NCBI GenBank assembly: GCA_019044685.2
Contig: JAGTXX020000003.1
Span: 1,302,001 to 1,366,000 of the forward strand
Origin: Nannochloris sp. 'desiccata'
Taxonomy: Eukaryota > Chlorophyta > Trebouxiophyceae > Chlorellales > Chlorellaceae
DNA: 64,000 nucleotides
Direction of reading: 5' to 3'
Part shown: positions 55,107-64,000 of the stretch, piece after piece
Numbering within the stretch: position 1 is the first letter of the stretch
Layout of the letters: every line of letters begins with the position of its first letter
The notes under the pieces: model-generated
What the model saw: the letters and a program-made list of their open reading frames with translations, nothing else
What the model was told of the DNA's origin: nothing
Databases searched by the model: none
Position numbers and translations under genes: made by a program

Positions 55107-55532
55107 AACCTTTTTTTCTATCACTCTGTGTGTGGATATAAAGTATTCCTTGGTTTCGTTAATATCTCTGTTTGCCTCTTGTTTTGTATTCTATGTTGTT
55201 GTAACTTGATGGATTTATTACAATTAATCGTTTTCGACGTGGGAGGAAAACAAAATCGACAAGGACGACGAACAACTGCCGTCCCCAATGATTCAAATTT
55301 CGAAAATGGCGGTGGTTTCTTTTATTGAATGGATCAAATAGGCAAGAATCGAATCGAATTGTTTGGAGAGAACAAAGGTAAACTGGGGGGCAAAAGGAAA
55401 AAGGACGACAGATTGTAGAAGATCAAAAAATTGACATATCATATTGAGATGTGCTGTGTTATAAACACTGCACTATTATATAAAAGTTCATGCATTTGCA
55501 TATTTAGTGTAAAGAAATATCATCCATTTACT
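55107..55532. other. Spacer, convergent 3' ends (USP / MAPK)
   Basis: 426 bases. A TGTAA motif occurs about 90 bases after the USP stop. The frame at 55128-55328 is not supported. Confidence 0.4.
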
Positions 55533-56721
55533 TTAACTCATCAGTCCATATTGATGCATTTCTTCAGCAACCATTTCTCTTAACTCTGCTTCATCCATTT
55601 TCTGTTCTTCAAAATCAAATTTAAACGCCGCAGCAGCTGTCGGCTCTTGTTCAGTATTATGCAGTTCCTTCAACCAAGGATGGGCAAGAGCCTCTTCGAC
55701 GGTAATTCTCTTTCTGGGATCGAATTGCAACATTCTTTGCAACAAGTCTACGGCATCAGGGCTGGCGCCGGGGAACATTTTCATTAAGTTGGGCGCGGGC
55801 GACCAAGGAAGTGCTTTAATATAAGACCTAGCCTTGGACGCTGAAATAAACTCCAATTCTTCATCAGAAGGGGTTCCCAGTGTACGAATAATCAATTTCA
55901 ATTGATCAATGTAATCTTTTCCAGGTAAAATGGGCTTTCTAGCCAATAATTCACCCAAAATGCAGCCAACACTCCAAACATCGATAGCAGCATCATACGA
56001 ATCGCAAGAAAGCAGCAATTCAGGGGCTCTGTACCACCTGGTAACGACGTATTCAGTCATAAAGTTATTTGATTCAGTGGAAGTACGAGCTAATCCGAAG
56101 TCTCCGATCTTTAAATCGCAGGAGGCGTTGACTAGAAGGTTTGAAGGCTTGAGATCTCGGTGTAAGACGCCGGCAGAATGAACATATTTGAGCCCTTTGA
56201 GGATTTGATAGACAAAGTACTGGAAGTGAGGATCGGTGAGTTCTTGTGGAGAACGGATAATTTGGTGGAGATCGGTGTCCATGAGCTCGTAGACAATGTA
56301 GACGTCGTTGCAGCCCTTAGTGACGGGGGTACGGAGAATGTCCACAACACCAACGATGTTATCTTGTCTGTTGGAAAGTTCATTAAAATGGGGAATGAGA
56401 TGTTAATTTATAGTATTAGATGGCTAATTAAGTTGTTTGATCTCTGGAAGAAACCTACTTGAGATGGCGAAGGAGCTTGACTTCTCTCAATGTGCGACGA
56501 GCATCTGTGAGATTCTCAAAAGCGTTGGTGATTTTCTTAATAGCCACTTTCTGGCCCGTCTGCTTATTCAAGGCAGAGCATACGACGCCATAAGCACCCC
56601 TGCCAACTGCTTTGATAGGCTCATACTTCTCGTCAATCTCAAAGTCTGTGCGCCAGACTTGATAACGGACTTTGCCAGGCACTGAGCACTCCTTCTGCAC
56701 TGCTAAATTACTTCCAGACAT
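55533..56721 (-). CDS. Mitogen-activated protein kinase, TEY class
   Basis: Exons 56459-56721 and 55533-56367 (phase 2) give 365 residues, a standard MAPK. '[16 protein letters not shown]' is the P-loop, 'VAIKKI' has the ATP Lys, '[14 protein letters not shown]' the catalytic loop, 'KIGDFGLAR' the DFG, and the activation loop has Thr192-Glu193-Tyr194 ('[16 protein letters not shown]'). The C-terminus has '[20 protein letters not shown]' and the '[15 protein letters not shown]' end with an acidic common docking segment near '[14 protein letters not shown]'. Plants have both TEY and TDY classes; this is the group A/B type. It would act in stress or cell-cycle cascades under a dual-specificity MAPKK. 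Confidence 0.96.
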
Positions 56722-57068
56722 AATATCAATGCTCTAAATTTTTTCCAACTGCAATCACTTGCAGATCTGAGCGTAAGGGGCGGGATGCAGTCTTCAACAG
56801 CCACCAACTAAATGCGTTGTCAGGACTTGAATTTTACAACTTTCTCTGCTGGGTGCTCCTTAAATTAAACGTCTTGAATTTATGAATATATTGCTATGTT
56901 GCAGAAGCTAGTTCGTTCCTTGGAAAAACGACAGACCTTGTCTCAGACATGTCTGGTTTTCGCTGGGCGCCCTTTCTAGGCGAGCCTCATATAGATTTAA
57001 GCTCATAAGCATCGCTTATAGACTCAATTTCATCTTAAAACATTTATTAAACAATCCTGTCAGCAGCG
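56722..57068. promoter_or_regulatory. Divergent intergenic region, MAPK / PsbP-like genes
   Basis: 347 bases between head-to-head start codons. A possible TATA-like CATATAGA lies near 56989-56996, about 75 bases before the PsbP-like ATG. Nothing else is clear. Confidence 0.35.
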
Positions 57069-58000
57069 ATGGCGCAGGTGGTCTCTTCATCCACAAAGTT
57101 TGCTCAGGTGAGGCTCATGACGCTGCTAGGATCAACTCTTTTCTCAAATTTGCCAACCATTGCACCATAGGGCAAGCTCATTACGTTGAACATTTTTCTG
57201 ATTGTGCAGGCAACTCGGTCTTCGGCCGCAGTGCGCTCCTCTCGCTCAGCAAAGATCGCACCTCGCTGTGCTGCCAATCAGAGTAAGTATTAGTGTTTAT
57301 TTCTTATATAAACTGACTTTTAGGCGTTGATTGGATGGATAATAACCGAAAGTAAACAATTTATGGCAATAATCTCCCAATGAATCATTTCTCTTACACA
57401 CTTCCCTTCAAATCTCGATCCCGTTCAGACGCCGCTCCTCAGCCTTCCCGCCGTGAAGCCCTCAACCTCGCTCTCTTTGCCGCTGCCTCCTTCTCCCCCC
57501 TCGTAGCAACCCCTGCTGCACTCGCCAAAGGTAGAGGCGGATTCGTCCCCGTCAACGATCAGCAAGATGCGTATCAATTTCTCTACCCATTCGGCTGGCA
57601 AGAGGTTTCCGTTGATGGCCTTGATGTCGTTTACAAAGACGTGATTGAGCCTCTTGAAGCTGTCAGTGTAAGCATGGTTCCCAGTGATAAGAAAGATATC
57701 CTCGAATACGGAGAAGCGAAAGAAGTGGCTTTCACTTTGGCTGACAAGGTCATGACGGCACCTACTCAGGAAGTCACCCTCGTAAATGCTGCTGAACGCA
57801 TGCAAGACGGTCGCAGATACATTGATTTTGAGTTTTTGGCCAAGAGTAAAGGATATACCAAGCATGCATTGGCCTCTGTCACTATTGCGAATGGAAAGTT
57901 GTATACTTTGGAAACTGGATCGAATGAGCGGAGGTGGAGTAAGATGCAAGACAAGGTGAAACAAGTTGTCAAGAGTTTTGTAGTGAGTGATAGATACTAG
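57069..58000 (+). CDS. PsbP-like protein 1 (PPL1 type), thylakoid lumen
   Basis: Exons 57069-57107, 57210-57282 and 57429-58000 give 227 residues. The N-terminal 40 residues are a Ser/Arg/Ala-rich stromal transit peptide. It is followed by a twin-arginine lumenal signal, 'SRREALNLALFAAASF', with an AxA-type cleavage site (ALA before KGRGG). The mature part 'GFVPVNDQQDAYQFLYPFGW' with 'DVVYKDVIEPLEAVSVSMVP' and 'YTKHALASVTIANGKLYTL' is the PsbP fold. The match is to the PPL1 group, linked in Arabidopsis to repair of photodamaged PSII, rather than the oxygen-evolving PsbP itself. Delivery should be through the Tat pathway. Codon use is that of a well-expressed gene. Confidence 0.92.
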
Positions 58001-58163
58001 AGTGGAGATACTTTTTGCTTTAATTTTGATATGGGGTAATTTTTAACTGATTTATTGTTGAATGTAATTTTTGAGAGAAAGTAGGTACTATTTCAAACAA
58101 AAAATGAAAAAAAATGACTTGTTTATCTCTGGAACGAGACGTCGTCTTGGTTTTTTCGTCTCT

Positions 58164-59879
58164 CTAAAGTGGCTCTAATAATATATCTTGATAGGCGATT
58201 AAGAAATTCCCTACTATCCTTCTATCAGGCACAGTCGCTGCCATTCCATATAGTGGTGCCATACCATCCCCACCACTTTCAGGGTGCGCCAGCACCCCAG
58301 CAACACACTCTTCCAAATCCCTTAACAATTCAGCTACCGTTGATGCCGAGTGGGCAGCAGTGAAACATATGTGTAACGCTGCAGGTCGTTGTAATGCATT
58401 TAAATGCCATCCTCGTGCAGATAACAAGTCGTTCACTTTATAAATGTTCAACATATCGTGTTGAATTGATTTAAATGCAACAACACACATTTCTGGCCTG
58501 CCAATCACTTCCAATCCTTCAATCTTGGACACGCCAACCGAAAACTGAAGTGCTGCATCCATCATGGTTTTTGTAGCAGCGACGTACCCGTCTCTGCCCA
58601 TATGTACCATCGCAGCCCAGGCTGTAGAAATCAACGCACCAGATCTGCTGCCTGCAAACCCAGGGGAGATGTACAATCCGCCAGTCCAGTCTGTAATAGA
58701 TGTGTATTGGTATCGTCGTATAGCAGCGTTACGGTAAAGTACAACAGAAGTACCCTTATGTGCCTGTCCAAATTTATGTGTATCTACAGAGATGGACGTC
58801 ACGCCGGGTACTGAGAAATCAAAGGGAGGTATGGAATAGCCTAAATCCCGAGCAAAAGGTAAAACGAAACCTCCAAGACAGCAATCTACATGGAGGAGGA
58901 CTCCTTTTCTACGTGCAACCGCCGCAATATCTTCTATATGATCCATAACCCCATGAGGGAATCCAGGGGAAGATGCAACGACGAGTATAGTGTTTCTACT
59001 GATTGCTTTGGCAACTGCTTTTGCGGAAAGGCGGTAATCTTTCTTGCCCACAGGAACTCTAATTAACCGAATTTTGAAATATTCAGCAGCTTTAATAAAT
59101 GCCGCATGTGCGCTTTCAGCGATTACAATTTCTGGGTGTTCAATGCCACGGGTTGCGGCCATGTAATCTCTAGAAGCTTTGACGGCGGTTAAGATTGATT
59201 CAGTACCGCCGCTTGTCATGGCACCGCAAACGCCAGGGTCCCCTGCTGGCCCTCCACCGAGTAATGCAGCAGTCATAGCAACAACTTCGCCTTCCATTTT
59301 GCGTACTGAGGGAAATACGTCAGCATGCATTGGGTTGGTAATAGAAAATTGTTTGTAAACTTCATTCAATAATAATTGGTGAGAGGTGCCGGACAAATAA
59401 ACAGCACCTGAGACTTTAGATTCTCCCTCCGAGAAACGGATGTCGTCCCGAGCTTTCCGTGCAAGCCTGGATTTGATTTGTGCTGCCGAGATCCCTTCTT
59501 TTGGAAGGACTAAGATTGCGTCGGTGACGTCCTTTCCTTTTTGAAGACTTTCACGGAGTTTTGCAGTAGTGGCAGCTTGCTGGCGTGCAACAAATCCCCG
59601 GACACCTGGCAAGTCTAAAACAAAGCCAGAAGCTAGTTGTTTCCAGCCCTTGTCAACCAAAGTTTGGTGAGCCAGATTCAGAAACGAGATCAGTCTCGAC
59701 AACACAAGGGCAAAGACCATACCCAAGAACATGATATGCCAAGCTTCATACCCTTGTAGATGAGCATTTATTGCATTTTGTGCTGTTTTCAAGCTATCAA
59801 AGATGCTTTGGACAAGCTGACTTTCAGCCAGAAATTGCTCCAATGGCGACTTTGGCGGTGTTGTGCGAGGCCAAAACAT
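58164..59879 (-). CDS. Sphingosine-1-phosphate lyase
   Basis: Intronless, 571 residues, ATG at 59879. A single N-terminal membrane segment ('WHIMFLGMVFALVLSRLISF', about 47-66) anchors it to the ER, as in known enzymes. The fold-type I PLP domain has 'MTSGGTESILTAVKASRD', 'ESAHAAFIKAAEYF', 'HVDCCLGGFVLPF', the PLP lysine in 'SVDTHKFGQAHKGTSV' (about residue 365), and 'TGGLYISPGFAGSRSG'. It cleaves long-chain base phosphates into fatty aldehyde and phosphoethanolamine, the exit step of sphingolipid breakdown. The 3' end is 163 bases from the PsbP-like stop (convergent), and it is head-to-head with TSR3. Confidence 0.96.
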   Translation of the reverse strand: MFWPRTTPPKSPLEQFLAESQLVQSIFDSLKTAQNAINAHLQGYEAWHIMFLGMVFALVLSRLISFLNLAHQTLVDKGWKQLASGFVLDLPGVRGFVARQQAATTAKLRESLQKGKDVTDAILVLPKEGISAAQIKSRLARKARDDIRFSEGESKVSGAVYLSGTSHQLLLNEVYKQFSITNPMHADVFPSVRKMEGEVVAMTAALLGGGPAGDPGVCGAMTSGGTESILTAVKASRDYMAATRGIEHPEIVIAESAHAAFIKAAEYFKIRLIRVPVGKKDYRLSAKAVAKAISRNTILVVASSPGFPHGVMDHIEDIAAVARRKGVLLHVDCCLGGFVLPFARDLGYSIPPFDFSVPGVTSISVDTHKFGQAHKGTSVVLYRNAAIRRYQYTSITDWTGGLYISPGFAGSRSGALISTAWAAMVHMGRDGYVAATKTMMDAALQFSVGVSKIEGLEVIGRPEMCVVAFKSIQHDMLNIYKVNDLLSARGWHLNALQRPAALHICFTAAHSASTVAELLRDLEECVAGVLAHPESGGDGMAPLYGMAATVPDRRIVGNFLIAYQDILLEPL

Positions 59880-60261
59880 CGTAAAGAATTCAGAAAATAT
59901 GTTGTGGATTAATTAAATACGGTGTAGGGTGTTCCAGAGTATTTTGAGGTCATTTTTCAAAAAGGCATCTCAACTGCCAAATTTCGGTCGCTGCTCCATC
60001 CAAAATTAAGGAGCGTTCTGTGGAGTATCTGATAGGCCCGGTTGAGACCGCCTCGTGTAGAAGGTGTACAGATACCGACCAGGTTGAGAATTAGCGCTTT
60101 ATACATCTCCTTCAATATCCCTCCCTTTCATTGAAAGTTTCAATCCACAATCCACCGCCCCCAAGGGGCTGCCATGCATGCTCAGCCATTCTCTACTTCA
60201 CCCTAAATGTCGCTATATAAACTCCTGTACATCTATTCAAATAAATCATAAACTTCTCAAA
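59880..60261. promoter_or_regulatory. Divergent intergenic region, S1P lyase / TSR3 genes
   Basis: 382 bases between head-to-head start codons. An ATG at 60178 is in frame with TSR3 and would add 28 residues of no known conservation; the ATG at 60262 is preferred. Confidence 0.35.
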
Positions 60262-61433
60262 ATGCCCAAAGTTGGGGGGAAAGGTCGTGGTCGAGGGCAT
60301 GCAATTAAACATGCAGGTGGATCGAAAAGAGAGGCTCGCGGAGAGCGTTGGTCCAATGGCGGAATGGACCCTGCATATGATGCCACCGAGAGCAATAGCG
60401 GTAGCGGGAGTGACGACGATTCAAGCCAGGAAGGTCCCCCTAGTTTGAATATTAAATTAGCAATGTGGGATCTCGGCCAATGCGACCGTAAACGCTGCAC
60501 TGGCACAAGGCTAGCACGCCAAGGCATGGTAGAAGAACTACGTTTAGGAAAAGTAAGTTAGAATGTGTTCATCTCATCGTTTTCGTATTGATTGAGTAGA
60601 ATTACAACTAAGCGTCTACATTATAAACATGTTTATACTCTCACCGCCATCTTTTCCCGCCCCCCTTTTTTTCCTTTCCTTTCCTTTCGCCACACAGAGT
60701 TTCCCTGGGGTTATTCTCTCCCCTGTAGGCCGCAATTGCGTCTCAAGGGAAGATAGAGAGATAGTAGGATCAAAGGGAGTTGCTGTGGTAGATTGTTCTT
60801 GGAATAGGCTAGATGATGTCCCCTTTGGTCGTATAAAAGGCTATGCACCAAGATTGTTGCCGTGGCTCCTGGCGGCAAATCCTGTTAATTATGGTCGACC
60901 ATGTAAATTATCATGCGCTGAAGCGCTTGCTGCTGCATTGTATATCTGTGGATGGAAGGAAGATGCAGCTGCTGTTATGGCCCGATTTAAATGGTAAGAA
61001 GAAAGAAGAAATGGCGTGTTAATTCTTTACAAAATGGTTGACGGTGTCGATAAAAACAAATTTAAATCAATTTTGTTTTTGCAGGGGGCATAGTTTTCTT
61101 TCTTTGAATGAAGGTTTATTAGAGCGTTACTCTGAGTGTGCTACTGCTGCAGAGGTTATTGAAGCCCAGCAAGAATATTTAGACTCGCTGAAAAGAAACG
61201 ACAGCAGCGATGAGGATGAAGGCGATGATGGAGCTGGCGGCGGTGGGGGTGGGGGTGGTGGGGGTTACCTTCGTGCAAGAGACTTACCGCCTAGTGATTC
61301 AGATGAATACGAGCATAGTGAAGATGGAGAAGAGGGGGAAGATGATGCTGCGGTTGTTGTAGGTGTGCAGCGTTTAGGGTTAGTGCAGGAAGAAGGTAAA
61401 GTTGAGGAGGGTGGTGGTGGCGGTGGTGGTTGA
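60262..61433 (+). CDS. TSR3: 18S rRNA aminocarboxypropyltransferase TSR3
   Basis: Exons 60262-60552, 60698-60993 and 61085-61433 give 311 residues. A Lys/Arg/Gly-rich start ('KVGGKGRGRGHA') and an acidic Ser stretch precede the conserved core: 'LAMWDLGQCDRKRCTGTRLA', 'VILSPVGRNCVSREDREIV', 'VAVVDCSWNRLDDVPF', 'RLLPWLLAANPVNYGRPCKL' with 'SCAEALAAALYICG', and 'GHSFLSLNEGLLERYSEC'. TSR3 transfers the 3-amino-3-carboxypropyl group of SAM to the hypermodified uridine of 18S rRNA in late 40S maturation. The C-terminal 80 residues are Asp/Glu/Ser-rich with two glycine runs. Each junction restores conserved residues. Confidence 0.96.
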
Positions 61434-61748
61434 GTTTGCTCGCTGTATATTCTTCCTATATTTTTGTTTTATATCTTCATTCTAACAACATGAATAATGG
61501 GTGATTGTGATAAAATTGATGAGTAGGATTGATCAGGGACTGATTAAATTAGCAGCTGGCAAAAGTAGAGAAATGAAAGAGAACAAAAAGCCAAAAAGAG
61601 GGGAAAAAGTTAAAAATGTTGAAAACAGGGATGGATGCATTTTTTCTGAAGTTGTTGAAATCGAATCGGACTTCCATTCCCTATTTCTATTCTACTTCTA
61701 AAAATTTGAATTTATAGTTGAAGAGAGCACAAAATATATGGTCCCAAC
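61434..61748. other. Spacer, convergent 3' ends (TSR3 / TROL)
   Basis: 315 AT-rich bases with no supported gene. The frame at 61501-61701 is low-complexity Lys-rich. Confidence 0.4.
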
Positions 61749-62957
61749 TTACGCAGCGGTGTTGGATTTCCAGTTCTCAACCCACTCGCGAGCCTCTTTA
61801 ACATTCTGAGGGGTCTCCTCGGACGACGCAGCAGCGGCAGGAGCTGGGGCAGCGGCTTCAGTGGCAGCAGCAGCAGCAGCAGCAGGCTTGGGAGCAGCAG
61901 GTTTGCTATCCGCAGGTACGTCTTCGAGTACAGCCTTTGCAATCTTGTTTAAATCAGATCCAACTTCTTGAATAGCCACCTTTTCGTCCACAAGCGTCTT
62001 AATTTCACTAAATGTCTTTTCACGCTCGTCAGCAAAGACAAGCTTGAGTAAAAAGTTACCGGCAGCAAAGAGACCAGCAAGTTCAAGAACAACTTCAATC
62101 TCATTGAAAACGAGGAAACCAGCCCCAGCAATGGCACCAGCAGCAAGACCAGCTTTGGTTAAGCTGGGCGCCTTTTTGAAGTCCTCAGCGAGCTCATTGA
62201 TGTTAGAGCCAACAGATCTCAAGTCTAAAGAAGGGAGAGAAAGACCCTTGGAAGGTGCACGCCATGGACCTTGCTCTTCCCACGCCTCAGCACCGCCCTG
62301 GACATAGTAGATCTTCTCAACTAGTTCTTCAAGCTCGGCTGCGGCCACCTTGGCAACAGTGCCGTCAGAATCCAAAAGAATAACAAGGCTCTCTTCAGAG
62401 ATGCCCTTCAAGCGGCCAAATTTGTCAGCAAATGTTTCGTCAATTACTAACTCGCCCTTGACCAGGTTGGTGAAGGGAAGGACGGTGGCAGAGCGCTTGA
62501 TTGAGCGAAGGTCGGGGGATCCCTGTTGCTTGATCTCAGCGCGAGAACGGACATCAACAAGTACAACACGGGGATCTTCCTCAAGAGCTTGGATAGTACG
62601 GGCAACAGAGGTGGTCTTGACGCCTGCAGAAGAGTTGCCTCTGAGGAGAGCAGTGACACCAAGAGGAATTGCGATCAAAGCTGCGCCCCCACCGATCAAA
62701 ACAGGGTTATCGCTGAAGAGTGAAGCGACATCAGAAGCGGCACTAGCATCAACAACAGGAAGGGTGATCTCAGGGAGATCAAGGCTGTCAGCAAAGGCCA
62801 TGGAGGCAGCACCAGCATTGGCAAGGAGCACGGCGGCAGCCTTGCCGGCCTGCTTGGGGAGAGCCTTCAAGATAGATGGCTTGGCAGATGAGGCCTTTAC
62901 ATTGGATGCCTGGGAGGCCTTGGCCTGGGCAACAGCGCGGAGAGCTGCAGGAGCCAT
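61749..62957 (-). CDS. Thylakoid rhodanese-like protein (TROL type)
   Basis: Intronless, 402 residues from ATG 62957; farther upstream the frame has only a TTG. An Ala/Lys/Ser-rich transit peptide and a hydrophobic stretch ending in 'ASMAFADS' (lumen-type cleavage) precede 'FSDNPVLIGGGAALIAIPLG', the first membrane span, with the TROL pattern. A rhodanese-like domain follows ('VVLVDVRSRAEIKQQGSPDL', 'ESLVILLDSDGT'); the usual catalytic Cys position is Asp, so it is inactive as a sulfurtransferase. A second span is at 'AGAIAGAGFLVFNEIEVVLE', then 'LLKLVFADEREKTFSEI'. In Arabidopsis, TROL tethers ferredoxin-NADP reductase through a C-terminal ITEP motif. Here the tail is Ala/Pro-rich and ends in 'EAREWVENWKSN' without it. 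Codon bias indicates high expression. Confidence 0.85.
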   Translation of the reverse strand: MAPAALRAVAQAKASQASNVKASSAKPSILKALPKQAGKAAAVLLANAGAASMAFADSLDLPEITLPVVDASAASDVASLFSDNPVLIGGGAALIAIPLGVTALLRGNSSAGVKTTSVARTIQALEEDPRVVLVDVRSRAEIKQQGSPDLRSIKRSATVLPFTNLVKGELVIDETFADKFGRLKGISEESLVILLDSDGTVAKVAAAELEELVEKIYYVQGGAEAWEEQGPWRAPSKGLSLPSLDLRSVGSNINELAEDFKKAPSLTKAGLAAGAIAGAGFLVFNEIEVVLELAGLFAAGNFLLKLVFADEREKTFSEIKTLVDEKVAIQEVGSDLNKIAKAVLEDVPADSKPAAPKPAAAAAAATEAAAPAPAAAASSEETPQNVKEAREWVENWKSNTAA

Positions 62958-63869
62958 ACTGGGTTTTTCTGTGTGAGGGAAGATGGGTGCAAGATGAAGG
63001 TTGCTCTGGCCGAGAAGAGATCCGCCCTGGCTGTGTATTGTGTATATATTACGGAGACGAATGCTTAAACACAAAGGGAGGATGGTTGCAGCCAATTAGA
63101 GGGCGCAAAGAGCCAGGATAATATCCAAAATCAGCCTGGCAACATCACTTTGAATTTCCTTCTTTATTCTGAGCTTTAGAGGCTAAGATAATTTAGTGAA
63201 TAAAACCAATTACGAGTCTCTTATAGCCTCTCCTGACAATCAGGAGTAGTAAATCTGTTCAGAGAGGCAATATTTTGCGAGCTTTATTGAAGCAGATTCA
63301 AATGATTTTGAGGATCGATCACTGATCAGGACGACATTTCCCGCACCCTGTATTCGCTTAGAATGCAGTAATAATACATACAAGTAGAAGCCCAGACAAG
63401 TGATGTCTATGCTTTCAGCAGAAGCCATTCCTTTGTATGCCTTTTTGTTTCAGCCTTCCCGGCCACCGGCTGACCCTCCCAGCCTACTTTGGCTCACTGT
63501 ATGCCCGTAGGGGAGCAGCGTGTAGCTCAAGCCTGCTGAAGAGCTTAACCGAGGCTAAAGAATCCCATTGCGGCTTTGCTCCAGCTATCACTGATGCGCC
63601 GCCCTCAGCAACACTTTTAACTTCAATCAGAAGCTTACCTCTGCACCTACAGACATGGATATATCCCTACAACTTTCTTTTGGAAATGGTGAAGGTCCGA
63701 AGTCAGCCCGATGTTGATAGCTCCTAAATTCGCGATCTGCTCCTCTACTTTTCATTCCCCGAATTGAGTTCAGAATCACCGCCAAAGCAAAATTTACCGT
63801 GTACAGAAAGGTTTGCATAGAGTGTACAAAATGTGAAAAGATAAATCGATACAAATACTCTGATTAAAC
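62958..63869. other. Gene-poor right end
   Basis: About 900 bases with no supported gene. The first part is the TROL promoter region. A frame at 63437-63727 (96 codons) has no recognisable domain, no close intron signals that I trust and average composition, so I do not call it. Confidence 0.4.
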
Positions 63870-63878
63870 ATGGCTCAG
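63870..63878 (+). CDS. Possible first coding exon of a gene leaving the window
   Basis: ATG GCT CAG is followed at once by GTAGGT, a donor type also used in the MAPK gene. The next candidate acceptor is CAG at 63979-63981. A three-codon first exon would fit the strong 5' crowding of introns in this window. Nothing beyond the edge can be seen, so this is weak. Confidence 0.2.
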
Positions 63879-64000
63879 GTAGGTAATGGAAAAGCAACTG
63901 AAAGATAACGAAGGTCCTCTGAGAGTCTCCTGTCACTGGCAACTCGGCCCTGCTCGACTTTCTTCGCTTCATGAATTCAGAGTTATAGGATGGAGGGCGT

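Noticed and set aside
60178..60261. Upstream in-frame ATG for TSR3
   Set aside because: The extra 28 residues do not resemble the family's N-terminus, and the ATG at 60262 gives the usual basic start.
62350..62976. 208-codon plus-strand frame
   Set aside because: Antisense to the TROL-like gene; the strong codon bias of that gene removes stops from the other strand.
63437..63727. 96-codon frame near the right edge
   Set aside because: No recognisable motif or signal; kept out of the feature list.

Overview
This is nuclear DNA from a compact, intron-bearing photosynthetic eukaryote, most likely a green alga (Viridiplantae). The evidence is a redox-type plastid fructose-1,6-bisphosphatase, a lumenal PsbP-like protein with a bipartite twin-arginine signal, a TROL-type thylakoid rhodanese protein, a plant-type R2R3-MYB factor, a plant-type UDP-sugar pyrophosphorylase and a plant-like GT14 glycosyltransferase. 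They sit beside genes that land plants lack or have modified, such as a BK-type channel end and a trefoil-GH31 glucosidase. I cannot assign a genus. Introns are GT-AG, mostly 80-450 nt. The window carries about 30 protein genes with short spacers. I recognised no transposon, tRNA, rRNA or CRISPR array.

Layout, left to right: end of a BK-type channel (+); R2R3-MYB (+); V-ATPase subunit F (+); UDP-sugar pyrophosphorylase (-) head-to-head with plastid FBPase (+); neurochondrin-like protein (+); GRAM protein (-) head-to-head with a PIP-box WD40 protein (+); GH28 enzyme (-); epsin-like ENTH protein (-) head-to-head with methylmalonate-semialdehyde dehydrogenase (+); unrecognised protein (-); trefoil-GH31 glucosidase (-) head-to-head with a PRC2 VEFS-box subunit (+); a damaged tandem pair of BTB-like genes (+) with an orphan coding fragment between them; IMP4 (+); CAAX protease STE24 (+); gamma-secretase subunit APH-1 (-) head-to-head with a dynamin-like protein that lacks its GTPase domain (+); small unknown protein (-); GT14-like glycosyltransferase (-); SPATA20/DUF255 protein (-); TAF13 (-) head-to-head with an LRR protein (+); DAG-lipase-like class 3 lipase (+); ubiquitin-specific protease (+); TEY MAP kinase (-) head-to-head with PsbP-like protein (+); sphingosine-1-phosphate lyase (-) head-to-head with TSR3 (+); TROL-like protein (-).

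The genes are mostly unrelated housekeeping functions: plastid photosynthesis and carbon metabolism, membrane traffic and intramembrane proteolysis, ribosome biogenesis (IMP4, TSR3), transcription and chromatin (MYB, TAF13, VEFS), and signalling (MAPK, channel, lipase). Two points stand out. The dynamin-like gene keeps stalk, PH and GED domains but has no G domain and no space upstream for one. Introns are strongly crowded at gene 5' ends: in 19 of 23 intron-containing genes the first intron falls within the first 56 codons, and in one it directly follows the ATG.
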